DNA of 64,000 nt, from NCBI RefSeq assembly GCF_007050985.1, contig NZ_VHSF01000001.1, positions 682,001 to 746,000 on the forward strand, written 5' to 3'. Position numbers and translations under genes: made by a program. The stretch comes from Christiangramia sabulilitoris (GTDB lineage: Bacteria; Bacteroidota; Bacteroidia; Flavobacteriales; Flavobacteriaceae). Positions 25,948-32,981 of the stretch are shown here, one piece after another. Under the pieces are notes generated by a model. That model worked only from the letters and a program-made list of their open reading frames with translations, was not told the DNA's origin and ran no database searches. The stretch's first letter is position 1; each line of letters starts with the position of its first letter.

Positions 25948-27637
25948 CTTTCTTGTTTTGGAAACCAAGAATGGTGGTTTTCTTTTCTTTGAAATTTTTC
26001 TCTGAATTACATTCAAACTTTTCCTGATGACAAAACTCCAGAATCGCTTCGAAATCAATTTTTTCAGAATTAATGATTTCATGCATTAAGATCTTACGGG
26101 TTATATTTTCTATTTCACCTCCTGAAAACTTAAACTTCCGGGCTAACTCCAAATGATTTGCAGGAGTTAGAAATTCCAGTTTTTCTTGCCATATTTTCTC
26201 CCGGGCAATTTTCCCAGGCCGATCGATCTGAATCTTGAAAAGAAATCTTCTCTCAAAAGCAGCATCCAGATTATCAATAAGGTTGGTAGTTGCAATGAAA
26301 ATACCTTTGAAATTTTCCAGTTCTTCCAGAAGAATATTCTGAATGGTATTTTTGGTTTGATCTATATTCGAATCTGAAATTCCAGTACGTTTAGACAGAA
26401 TGGCATCGGCCTCATTGAATAATAATATTGGAGCCATTGTCTGTGAGGTTCTTATACTTTCATATTTCGTAAAGATTTTTTTTATCAATTTCTCACTGTC
26501 ACCAAACCATTTAGACTTTGTTTCACTAATATCCACCCTCATGACATCCCTTCCAGTCTTCCTGGCTAATTGTAACACTCCTTCCGTTTTCCCCGTTCCC
26601 GGTGGTCCGTAGAAAATACAATTAAACCCAATTGGTAAATCTTTAGCATCGAGCATTTCCTGCACTTCCAGAAACCTTTCAGGTTTAAGGGCTTTAGAAA
26701 GGAGATTTAAATTCTGCGTTTCTTTCTCGTTATAGTGAAGTTGTTTTGCACGAATACTACCACTGCTTATGATATCCTTTTTATCTGCCTCCCCTATCTT
26801 AATTCCTTCCTTTTCCAGCAACAGCTTTCCATTTTCAGCCAGTTTTAGATCTGAATCATTAAAAAATCCTGCTTTATCCAGCTCAATAAGATTTTTCCTG
26901 ATCAGGTCGTTTTCTCCGGAAATCAGTTTCTGACTATAACCTACCCTTCTGGAGGCATTTTTAATTAAGCCTTCCAGGGCTACAGACATATATACCGTTT
27001 CACTGCCAGATATGGTCTTCCATAACATATAAAGCAGCAATGCCCTGTCTGTATCATTTAATTCGAAAGCTTTAATGTTTTTAAGAAGAGAAAAATTTCC
27101 ATACCGCTCCAGCAAGTGATCTGTCTTTCGGGACATTTCAGAGAAGCTGATCTCCTCTTCGTTATACCGCGAGGAGATCTTATATATCTCTTCAAGAACT
27201 TCCACCTGATTTTTAATCTCAGTGGTCACCGGTTTTAAAGGAAACTCATTATTAATGACCGCTGCCTGGATAGCGTCAGAAATAATAAAGGCATGAGAAG
27301 TCTTCCCGTAATGATTCCTTCCTTTCTTCTCAATGACAAGGTTTTTATTTACTAGCGTTTGGAATGAAGATGAATAGGTCATTATCTCAATCACATTACA
27401 ACCTAAGGCTTTGCTAATACTGGAGTAGCAGGCCACAGACTCTTCCAGGTTTAAAGTAAAGATCAGGGAAAAGATAAAGGCTTCTTCTTCTGAACAATCC
27501 ATTTTTTCTGCGAGCCTTTCCAGCTCGGTTTTTACTTTTTTAAAAGCCTGCGGAGCAAGTTTCTTTTTCTCTAAAGCATTATAAATATTTGAAATGCCGG
27601 TTAAGGCTTCATGTTTATTATTTGTAAGCATATCCAC
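25922..27637 (-). CDS. AAA+ ATPase of an accessory cassette
   Basis: A 571-residue protein. Residues 1-300 are helical with no known domain; the AAA+ core follows with Walker A GPPGTGKT (344-351), a Walker B-like ILLFNEADAIL where the usual first Asp is Asn, a sensor-1 IATTN and arginine finger region AAFERRFLFKIQ. The FNEAD form occurs in many bacterial classical-AAA homologues and need not abolish hydrolysis because the Glu is kept. An energy-driven remodeller is likely, substrate unknown. Overlaps the cREC gene by 26 bp. The start may be 27637 or 27631, only 6-18 bp beyond the expected transcription start of promoter D. Confidence 0.85.
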   Translation of the reverse strand: MDMLTNNKHEALTGISNIYNALEKKKLAPQAFKKVKTELERLAEKMDCSEEEAFIFSLIFTLNLEESVACYSSISKALGCNVIEIMTYSSSFQTLVNKNLVIEKKGRNHYGKTSHAFIISDAIQAAVINNEFPLKPVTTEIKNQVEVLEEIYKISSRYNEEEISFSEMSRKTDHLLERYGNFSLLKNIKAFELNDTDRALLLYMLWKTISGSETVYMSVALEGLIKNASRRVGYSQKLISGENDLIRKNLIELDKAGFFNDSDLKLAENGKLLLEKEGIKIGEADKKDIISSGSIRAKQLHYNEKETQNLNLLSKALKPERFLEVQEMLDAKDLPIGFNCIFYGPPGTGKTEGVLQLARKTGRDVMRVDISETKSKWFGDSEKLIKKIFTKYESIRTSQTMAPILLFNEADAILSKRTGISDSNIDQTKNTIQNILLEELENFKGIFIATTNLIDNLDAAFERRFLFKIQIDRPGKIAREKIWQEKLEFLTPANHLELARKFKFSGGEIENITRKILMHEIINSEKIDFEAILEFCHQEKFECNSEKNFKEKKTTILGFQNKKDEKINMVR

Positions 27638-27648
27638 TATAATTTACA

Positions 27649-27683
27649 CAAGAATAAACTGAGGTGCGGACAGATGATGTCGT
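27649..27683 (-). promoter_or_regulatory. WYL-type operator/promoter, site D, before the AAA+/cREC genes
   Basis: Read on the - strand: ACGACAT-CAT-CTGTCCG (27683-27667), then 14 bp to the -7-like box TATTCTTG (27656-27649). The left half matches the repeat fully; the right half differs at two places (CTGTCC for TTGTCG). The ATPase ATG is 11 bp further on. It shares the intergenic region with site B on the other strand. Confidence 0.6.
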
Positions 27684-27747
27684 GAGTTTATTTAATCTTA
27701 AAGGATCCTGCTTGAATTATTTCCTTTCAGATTAATTAAAATTTTAA

Positions 27748-27782
27748 ACGTCATTTTTTGTCGTTACCGGAACCTACTTTTG
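27748..27782 (+). promoter_or_regulatory. WYL-type operator/promoter, site B, before the small-gene operon
   Basis: ACGTCAT-TTT-TTGTCGT (27748-27764), then exactly 14 bp from TTG to TACTTTTG (27775-27782), a perfect Bacteroidota TAnnTTTG box. The box overlaps the TTG codon at 27780, so the gene downstream must start later, at 27801. Confidence 0.65.
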
Positions 27783-27800
27783 TTCAAAAGCAAATTACTA

Positions 27801-27965
27801 ATGAAGAAAACCTGTGTTTTTACTCATGGTGGAATTACGCTGGATCTGTCAAGGATAAAATCCCTGCACATAGATACCTGGAGCCCGAACAAGAAAAGCC
27901 ATATTTTAAGAATTGAATTAGACACCCATTATGAGTATATAAAAAATCCGGATAATGATGAATAG
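27801..27965 (+). CDS. Small protein of unknown function, 54 residues
   Basis: Begins MKKTCVFTHGG, 18 bp after the -7 box of promoter B. The sequence alternates beta-type stretches (GITLDLSRIKSLHID, HILRIELDTHYEYI) and may be a compact beta fold or a degraded copy of a longer family. No motif is recognised. First gene of the row transcribed away from the AAA+ gene. The start is set by the promoter position. Confidence 0.55.
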   Translation: MKKTCVFTHGGITLDLSRIKSLHIDTWSPNKKSHILRIELDTHYEYIKNPDNDE

Positions 27966-27967
27966 TT

Positions 27968-28075
27968 TTGATCAGGGATTATATAGAGCATGCCTATGCT
28001 GATTATGCCACGGCAGAAACCTATCGAAATGAATGCCAGGGATACTGGGAAGATTATTTATCAGGAAGGATTTAA
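27968..28075 (+). CDS. Possible tiny ORF or gene remnant
   Basis: Directly after the previous stop, a frame starting at a TTG (27968) encodes about 35 residues, including RDYIEHAYADYATAETYR and a WEDYLSGRI end. Composition looks protein-like (regular Tyr/Glu/Ala pattern, amphipathic helix). No ATG is available, so it may be the C-terminal remnant of a frameshifted gene or a TTG-started peptide. Confidence 0.3.
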   Translation: MIRDYIEHAYADYATAETYRNECQGYWEDYLSGRI

Positions 28076-28106
28076 AACACTAAGTACCTAACAAATACCA
28101 GAAATC

Positions 28107-28361
28107 ATGAAACTAGACCTGATCAACAGAAATCTTTATACAGATTCCGGAAACTTCATAAAAAAGTTGCACTGTCCTCTTAAGGTTAGCTATACACAAC
28201 TCGAACAGGTTTCCGGAGATAAAATGAATTGCCGGGAATGCAGGAAAGATATTCTGGAAACAGCAAATCTTGAAGACAGAGATCTCCTTGAAATCGTAAA
28301 AAATGATCCGGATAAATGTATCAGCATAGATCTAAACCAGTCTAATTTGATAATTATTTAA
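28107..28361 (+). CDS. Small cysteine-containing protein of unknown function
   Basis: 84 residues. The fixed elements are KKLHCPL near residue 20, a CRECRKDI knuckle near residue 41, an acidic helix (ANLEDRDLLEIVKNDPDKC) and a C-terminal beta strand. Four cysteines (CP, CxxC, KC) could bind zinc or an iron-sulfur cluster; this is inference. I believe similar small proteins occur near WYL/AAA genes in other bacteria, but cannot check. One base separates it from the next gene, so the pair is co-translated. Confidence 0.65.
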   Translation: MKLDLINRNLYTDSGNFIKKLHCPLKVSYTQLEQVSGDKMNCRECRKDILETANLEDRDLLEIVKNDPDKCISIDLNQSNLIII

Positions 28362-28362
28362 A

Positions 28363-28836
28363 ATGAATAATCTAAAAGCTAATCCAAATGCTTTGCCCGT
28401 AATTACTACCGGCAGATCTGAAAAGGCTATTAACAAGGCGGCAAAAAACGGTTTATTTCCGCTGGTAAAAAAGGTTGAGCCTTCTAAAAAAATCCGGAGT
28501 AAATATGCTGTTTTTCAGCATAAGATTACCGGGGAAATAGAGGTTGTGGGCGATTTTCGTGCTGATTTTCGGGATCATGATGAGTATGAAAAGGTTATCG
28601 ACTGGACCTGGTATTATCCCGATCCCTTTCCAGAACCTTTTGCAGCCTATCTTATACCACCAGATCTTCAGGCCGGTGATAAGGTATGGTTAGAAGACCT
28701 GATAGATGATTATGTTGGCAGCCACTGGAACCAGGGTAATACTTACAGACTCAAAAGTGCCGAAGCTATCTGGACCGGTAAGGATTTCAAGATCGATTAC
28801 GATGCCCTACGGGATGTGTGTATCATGGTTGGTTGA
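28363..28836 (+). CDS. Protein of unknown function, 157 residues
   Basis: Begins one base after the stop of the cysteine protein. It contains RSKYAVFQHKITGEIEVVGDF, a Trp/Tyr/Pro-rich block (WTWYYPDPFPEPFAAYLIPPD) and an acidic helix before VGSHWNQGNTYRLKSAEAIW. No enzyme motif or membrane segment; predicted soluble alpha/beta protein. Probably acts with the upstream cysteine protein in the promoter B operon. Confidence 0.65.
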   Translation: MNNLKANPNALPVITTGRSEKAINKAAKNGLFPLVKKVEPSKKIRSKYAVFQHKITGEIEVVGDFRADFRDHDEYEKVIDWTWYYPDPFPEPFAAYLIPPDLQAGDKVWLEDLIDDYVGSHWNQGNTYRLKSAEAIWTGKDFKIDYDALRDVCIMVG

Positions 28837-28899
28837 ATTGAGTTATATAAATCCCGGTTATTTTTAGAATTTATAGAAAACAATAAAAAGAAAATTATT

Positions 28900-29259
28900 A
28901 TGCAGGAACTTGACCTTTATCTGGATCCAGATGAATTCTTTTGTCCGGTTACGGGGCTACAAATCATGGGTATTGAAAAAGACTTCAGTCCTTCTCCGGC
29001 TATGCTTTTTTTCTATCTGCATGAAGTGCAGGAGTTCGAATATGTTCACCAAAGCATTAAGGAAAGCTTTCCGCAGCACTTTTCCCCTCGTGGAGAGATT
29101 CAGGATTCAGAAGAACTTTATAATACTATTCTGGAAGAAAATTATATGCATGTAAATGAGCGGATCCTGATCAATTTTGGACAATTAAGTATGGCCAGTA
29201 TGGGATTCGATTTTAATCTTCAGGACCAGGGACTAAATGACAAATTGCGGACGGTCTGA
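28900..29259 (+). CDS. CPVTG-family small protein of unknown function, copy 1
   Basis: 119 residues. The N-terminal block FFCPVTGLQIMGIE and SPSPAMLFFYLHE recur in the protein at 32312 (YCPVTGHQVLDPE and NPSPALVFNYI), so both belong to one family. The CPVTG segment has a single Cys; no catalytic motif. A possible housekeeping promoter (TTG-N18-TATTTTTA) lies just upstream, so it may be transcribed apart from the promoter B operon. Confidence 0.65.
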   Translation: MQELDLYLDPDEFFCPVTGLQIMGIEKDFSPSPAMLFFYLHEVQEFEYVHQSIKESFPQHFSPRGEIQDSEELYNTILEENYMHVNERILINFGQLSMASMGFDFNLQDQGLNDKLRTV

Positions 29260-29301
29260 TATCCGAGGTATTAAACAATTTTCCAATAAAAACTTTCTAT
29301 T

Positions 29302-29763
29302 ATGACCAGCAAATTTTTAAAAATATTGATTCTATTGAATTTTATATGCCCAACAGTGATGGCACAACTGGGAGAATCAAAGAAAGATATTATTGCGGCT
29401 TTTGGAACAGATTACACGGCCGGGACGGGAGATTTTGATAAACCATATATTTCATATACAGATATAGCCAATCCCGAAGACAGGCAGCCATATAAAGTTT
29501 CCATCGTATTTTATTTCGTCATAATGGACGATGGGGACGAACGCTGTTCTCATATGAAATTCATCTATCCTTTATCTGAAAGGGCTTCGCTGACAGATTA
29601 TTATAACAAAACCCTCACCAGTATGGATTCGGTAACCTGGCGTGATCCAGACACCCGTTACCTATACCATATAAAGGAAAGGTATCCCTTTTGCACTTTA
29701 ATGATCTGGCTGGGAGTAGATGAGTATAGTTACTCCTCCCTGTTCGGAAAATCCAAAAATTAA
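29302..29763 (+). CDS. Secreted protein of unknown function, 153 residues
   Basis: A signal peptide of about 21 residues ends at VMAQ, so the protein is periplasmic or secreted. The mature part opens with LGESKKDIIAAFGTDYTAG, a helix-loop often seen in small Bacteroidota exported proteins, and ends with aromatic strands (FCTLMIWLGVDEYSYSS). No known domain. The next ORF follows after 5 bp. Confidence 0.65.
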   Translation: MTSKFLKILILLNFICPTVMAQLGESKKDIIAAFGTDYTAGTGDFDKPYISYTDIANPEDRQPYKVSIVFYFVIMDDGDERCSHMKFIYPLSERASLTDYYNKTLTSMDSVTWRDPDTRYLYHIKERYPFCTLMIWLGVDEYSYSSLFGKSKN

Positions 29764-29768
29764 TTTCT

Positions 29769-29996
29769 ATGATCCCAATGCGCAAAACTTCCCATACCTG
29801 GTTTTTACTTGCTATCTTATTTATGCTGGATTATAGCGATATCCGGATGGAAATTGAGCCTCCCCTTCCTAAAATTACCGCGCAAAATAAATCCTACACC
29901 GAATGCATCGATATAGAGAACAACTGCCTTAATGGAACATCTATTAATTTCGAAAAGCGGAAGATAGCAGATAATTTTCAGAACGCCACCAATTGA
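29769..29996 (+). CDS. Small exported protein, possibly truncated
   Basis: 75 residues with a hydrophobic N-terminus (HTWFLLAILFML) that could be an uncleaved anchor or signal peptide. The rest is polar with two cysteines (ECIDIENNC) spaced for a disulfide. The start may be 29769 or 29778. No family recognised. Confidence 0.5.
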   Translation: MIPMRKTSHTWFLLAILFMLDYSDIRMEIEPPLPKITAQNKSYTECIDIENNCLNGTSINFEKRKIADNFQNATN

Positions 29997-30051
29997 CGTA
30001 ATCTGGGTGTAACATTGTAATCGTAATGATATTTGATTTTAAAAACCGGAA

Positions 30052-30079
30052 TTGATTGTTTTGATTTGATTGTTTTGAC
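30052..30079 (+). repeat. Tandem duplication of a 14-bp unit
   Basis: TTGATTGTTTTGAT directly followed by TTGATTGTTTTGAC; 13 of 14 bases agree. Only two copies, so not a CRISPR. It lies in the 3' spacer just before a terminator and may be slippage or a duplicated -33-like TTTTGA element. Confidence 0.7.
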
Positions 30080-30083
30080 TTAG

Positions 30084-30120
30084 AACGCCCATTCTTCCGG
30101 TTATGGGCGTTTTTATTCTT
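30084..30120 (+). terminator. Intrinsic terminator ending the 28.9-30.0 kb transcript
   Basis: Perfect 9-bp stem (30084-30092 with 30103-30111), 10-nt loop, then TTTATTCTT. It separates the secreted-protein genes from the next unit. Confidence 0.88.
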
Positions 30121-30146
30121 ATTTTTTTCTAACCTGGAATAGAAAT

Positions 30147-30608
30147 ATGAACAATTTTAAACCATATTATAAGAATATTTATATTGAGCATATGAGGCTC
30201 TTTAAGAAGCTTTCGAATAACGGACTTGTGGCATTTTACAATATAGAATTGGAAAAACCCAAATCTAAAAAGAGATATAATGCCATCAGAACTGCCTTGG
30301 AAGAAGAACTCGAGGATCGACAAATCGATTTTTCGGTCATTAAGGAAATAGAAGATTTAGAAACACCTCCGGTAATTCTTGTAGGGAACAAACTATATAC
30401 GATCAATGAGGTGCCTCTAGAGATCGCCGAAGGCCTTACCATGATGTACCTTAAAGCCGCAAAAACCGAATTTAAAGGAATACAGGTGATCTGGAGGAAT
30501 GAACAGGAAATCTGTTATACTCAGCATGGAAAGGAAATTATGATCTCTGCGAGGACGGTAATCCAGTCTTTTACGAAAGGGCTTCTAAAACCCAAAACCA
30601 TTAAATAA
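30147..30608 (+). CDS. Soluble protein of unknown function, 153 residues
   Basis: Lysine- and glutamate-rich with an amphipathic helix-rich start (YKNIYIEHMRLFKKLSNNG), a central VILVGNKLYTINEVP strand and a C-terminal strand-helix (YTQHGKEIMISARTVIQSFTKGLL). No recognised motif or membrane segment. The next gene follows 22 bp later, so the two are likely co-transcribed. Confidence 0.6.
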   Translation: MNNFKPYYKNIYIEHMRLFKKLSNNGLVAFYNIELEKPKSKKRYNAIRTALEEELEDRQIDFSVIKEIEDLETPPVILVGNKLYTINEVPLEIAEGLTMMYLKAAKTEFKGIQVIWRNEQEICYTQHGKEIMISARTVIQSFTKGLLKPKTIK

Positions 30609-30630
30609 TAATTCTGTAAAACAAGCGACC

Positions 30631-31461
30631 ATGACTAAGGAAACCGATAACCTGCAGGCATATCTCAGCAATCCCCAGCCGTTTTCCCTGCTGGATTTAA
30701 ACGTCGAAGGGAAAGATATAAGCTCGCTCTACCGGGAATTACATTTCCGGGCCGAGGAAGAATTTAAAGAACATTGTTATCGCAGTATGAAAAATTATAC
30801 TTTTCAGAAATTCAGGCTAAGTGTGTTCTACCGGAGGTATCAATTCCTGCTGAGACATCTTAATGATTTATGTTACTGGGCCTACCGCAGGGAAACTGAG
30901 TTCCCGGCAGAATTGAAAAAGGCAATGAACTACAAACCGGTTTTTAATAATCCCTGGGGAGTAAAGGAATATAGCGGTAAAATTAATTTTAAACCCAAAA
31001 TAAAAACCCAGCAACATTTAAATAAGGAGATAAGAAACTACCTGAGCAAATTTTTTAAGTTACCCTTGCAATGTATCCGGGAAGATTCAAATTTATATAC
31101 GCTCTCACTGGTTTCCGGTTTTTTCGAAACAGTTGCAGGCCAGAATTCAGATATCAGGATAGAAGACCTTAATTCCCGTAGCTTATCTATGGCAGTGAAT
31201 GATTTACCGCTTGTGCGGGAAGGGAAGAAATATAAAATTTTTATCGATGACCTTTTAAAAGACCGTAACGGGCAACAGGAATTATATCTAACAAGCGAGG
31301 TTGAACCCGACGGATTTTTAGATCACGTTATCAACCTGTCCCTGTGTCTAATGGAAATTCCACCGGAAATTGAAAAATATCTCACTAATCCCGATGGTCT
31401 GGATGAGGCACAAACTGTAGGTGATCTGCTTGCTGTTTTCCAGATAACTCAAAGTAGATAA
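30631..31461 (+). CDS. Soluble protein of unknown function, 276 residues
   Basis: No signal peptide. The N-terminal third is helical and rich in aromatic and basic residues (YRSMKNYTFQKFRLSVFYRRYQF, LNDLCYWAYRRE); the middle has LVSGFFETVAG and the end is acidic. No catalytic motif that I recognise. Placed 22 bp after the previous gene. Confidence 0.6.
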   Translation: MTKETDNLQAYLSNPQPFSLLDLNVEGKDISSLYRELHFRAEEEFKEHCYRSMKNYTFQKFRLSVFYRRYQFLLRHLNDLCYWAYRRETEFPAELKKAMNYKPVFNNPWGVKEYSGKINFKPKIKTQQHLNKEIRNYLSKFFKLPLQCIREDSNLYTLSLVSGFFETVAGQNSDIRIEDLNSRSLSMAVNDLPLVREGKKYKIFIDDLLKDRNGQQELYLTSEVEPDGFLDHVINLSLCLMEIPPEIEKYLTNPDGLDEAQTVGDLLAVFQITQSR

Positions 31462-31536
31462 ATAAAAATTTTATGGGAAACCGTAATAAAACAATATACT
31501 TGTAATTATATTCATACAAACCTAATATAGAATTTT

Positions 31537-31944
31537 ATGAAAAGAATAGTAGTGCTGCTAACAATTATTTTGTTGGCAGTTTCCTGTAGTAAGGATGAAT
31601 CATCCAGCAAATCAAATGATTCCATCAATCCCCCGGAATGGATTCATGGAACCTGGCGGGCAGAAGATGGTTATGGATCCACAACCTTAACTGGTCTGAA
31701 GTTTACCAGCGACGATCTCATCCTGGATATGGGTAGCAGCGAACTAAGTCATAAAGCCCAGCTTCAACAATACTCTCAAATAAGTGAGATAACCGTGGAT
31801 GAAGAAATATCCAATAGCGAATATAGCCTTAGAATCGACTATGTGCAGGGAATTTCTATAAACTATGCTTTTAACCGAATAGATGAGATTACCATTTACT
31901 GGACCAGTACCGGCTATGGCAACCTGGAATTAAAAAAGCAGTAA
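31537..31944 (+). CDS. Small lipoprotein of unknown function
   Basis: 135 residues with a lipoprotein signal: a hydrophobic stretch then AVSC (Cys17) followed by SKDESSSKSND, a usual linker in Bacteroidota lipoproteins. The mature part is beta-rich with WIHGTWRAEDG, resembling lipocalin-like small lipoproteins that start with a GTW motif. The last base overlaps the start of the next gene (TAATG), indicating coupling. Confidence 0.7.
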   Translation: MKRIVVLLTIILLAVSCSKDESSSKSNDSINPPEWIHGTWRAEDGYGSTTLTGLKFTSDDLILDMGSSELSHKAQLQQYSQISEITVDEEISNSEYSLRIDYVQGISINYAFNRIDEITIYWTSTGYGNLELKKQ

Positions 31945-32306
31945 TGTTAGAGCTAATGGTATATATCACTGCAGCATTATTGACACTTTCCAAATTCCTG
32001 GATTGCTATTCCACCCAGTTAAGAATTAGAAATTTAAATGATGAAACAAATTCTATAGGCAGAACTTTTATGAGCCTAGGGATTAAAAATGGAATCTGGA
32101 TCATATTCCTTATCTCTCTTCTAATCATTTTAGGGTCTGTTTTTTTGATTTCTGAATACTATTCCACACTGCTTTATCAATGCCTTTTTATTATTACTGG
32201 AATTTTAGTTAGTGTGGTGCAGTTTGCCGTGGCGCATGCCAATTACTATGGCAGGGAAAATAAAATTACAAGGCTAATTAGAAGAATCCACATTTACAAA
32301 AATTAA
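31944..32306 (+). CDS. Membrane protein of unknown function, 120 residues
   Basis: Three or four hydrophobic segments (about 5-20, 50-70, 72-92 and a shorter one), with a basic C-terminal tail (RENKITRLIRRIHIYKN) expected in the cytosol. Coupled to the lipoprotein gene by a 1-bp overlap and followed 5 bp later by the CPVTG protein, so the three may act together. No family recognised. Confidence 0.65.
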   Translation: MLELMVYITAALLTLSKFLDCYSTQLRIRNLNDETNSIGRTFMSLGIKNGIWIIFLISLLIILGSVFLISEYYSTLLYQCLFIITGILVSVVQFAVAHANYYGRENKITRLIRRIHIYKN

Positions 32307-32311
32307 AAAAC

Positions 32312-32689
32312 ATGAAGGAATTAGGATTTAATGAGATGGAAAATCTCTATTGCCCAGTTACTGGTCATCAAGTATTAGACCCAGAACAATTTAACCCCTC
32401 TCCTGCTCTTGTTTTTAATTATATTAAATTTGAAGGAGGATCTTTTCCTTATCTAAGAGAAGACTTTAAGGAAAAGTTTTCTGAGTATTATATGAATGAA
32501 AACCATCATTCTACTCTTTATAAAATCTTAACAGAGAAAGAACTGAATAATTCCGGCAGATATCTTTGGATCACTCTGGAAGGGCATCCTTTCGACACTA
32601 GTTTTTGTTTTGATATGACCTTTGGAAATGAACAAAGCAAAGATAATCCGGCATCTTTTTTAAAACTCAGAAAGTTTCAAGTAAAATGA
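32312..32689 (+). CDS. CPVTG-family small protein of unknown function, copy 2
   Basis: 125 residues and homologous to the protein at 28900: YCPVTGHQVLDPE then NPSPALVFNYI, a YLREDFKEKFSEYY helix and a similar C-terminal strand with WITLEGHPFDTSF. The two copies share the N-terminal block best, so the first about 40 residues are the conserved core. Last gene of the lipoprotein-membrane protein trio. Confidence 0.65.
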   Translation: MKELGFNEMENLYCPVTGHQVLDPEQFNPSPALVFNYIKFEGGSFPYLREDFKEKFSEYYMNENHHSTLYKILTEKELNNSGRYLWITLEGHPFDTSFCFDMTFGNEQSKDNPASFLKLRKFQVK

Positions 32690-32981
32690 AAATATTAGTA
32701 ATAGTTTAATAAAATTAAAATTTTAACATTCATTTAAAAAACTGTAAATCAAACGAATATTAATTCTTAAACATTTCTCTATTTTTTATTTATTAAAGTT
32801 TTAAGCTTTTTTTTTAGATTTACCTAATTCACATCTCTCCCTACAAGATGGTTTGTTTATTTCCTCCTCAGAGGAAAAATTGAAAAATAAATAATGACCA
32901 TTATATTTTCCTTAAACCGGATAATTAAAAAATTCAATTCTCAATACTCAGTAGTTTATCTACTTTTAAACTAATCCAATC
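32690..32981. other. Very AT-rich spacer with a small palindrome
   Basis: About 290 bp without a gene. It includes a 7-bp inverted repeat TTCCTC-CTCA-GAGGAA (core 32861-32876) upstream of the PLD gene, which could be an operator. The low GC content continues downstream, suggesting a cassette boundary. Confidence 0.4.

Noticed and set aside
25948-26082. Longer 160-residue form of the cREC protein
   Set aside because: The first 45 residues are a basic shadow of the ATPase C-terminus; the conserved core starts at 25947.
27780-27800. TTG start at 27780 giving a 61-residue version of the first small gene
   Set aside because: The codon lies inside the predicted -7 box TACTTTTG, so transcription starts after it; ATG 27801 is preferred.
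30052-30079. CRISPR-like repeat
   Set aside because: Only two directly adjacent 14-bp units, no spacers, no cas genes in the window.
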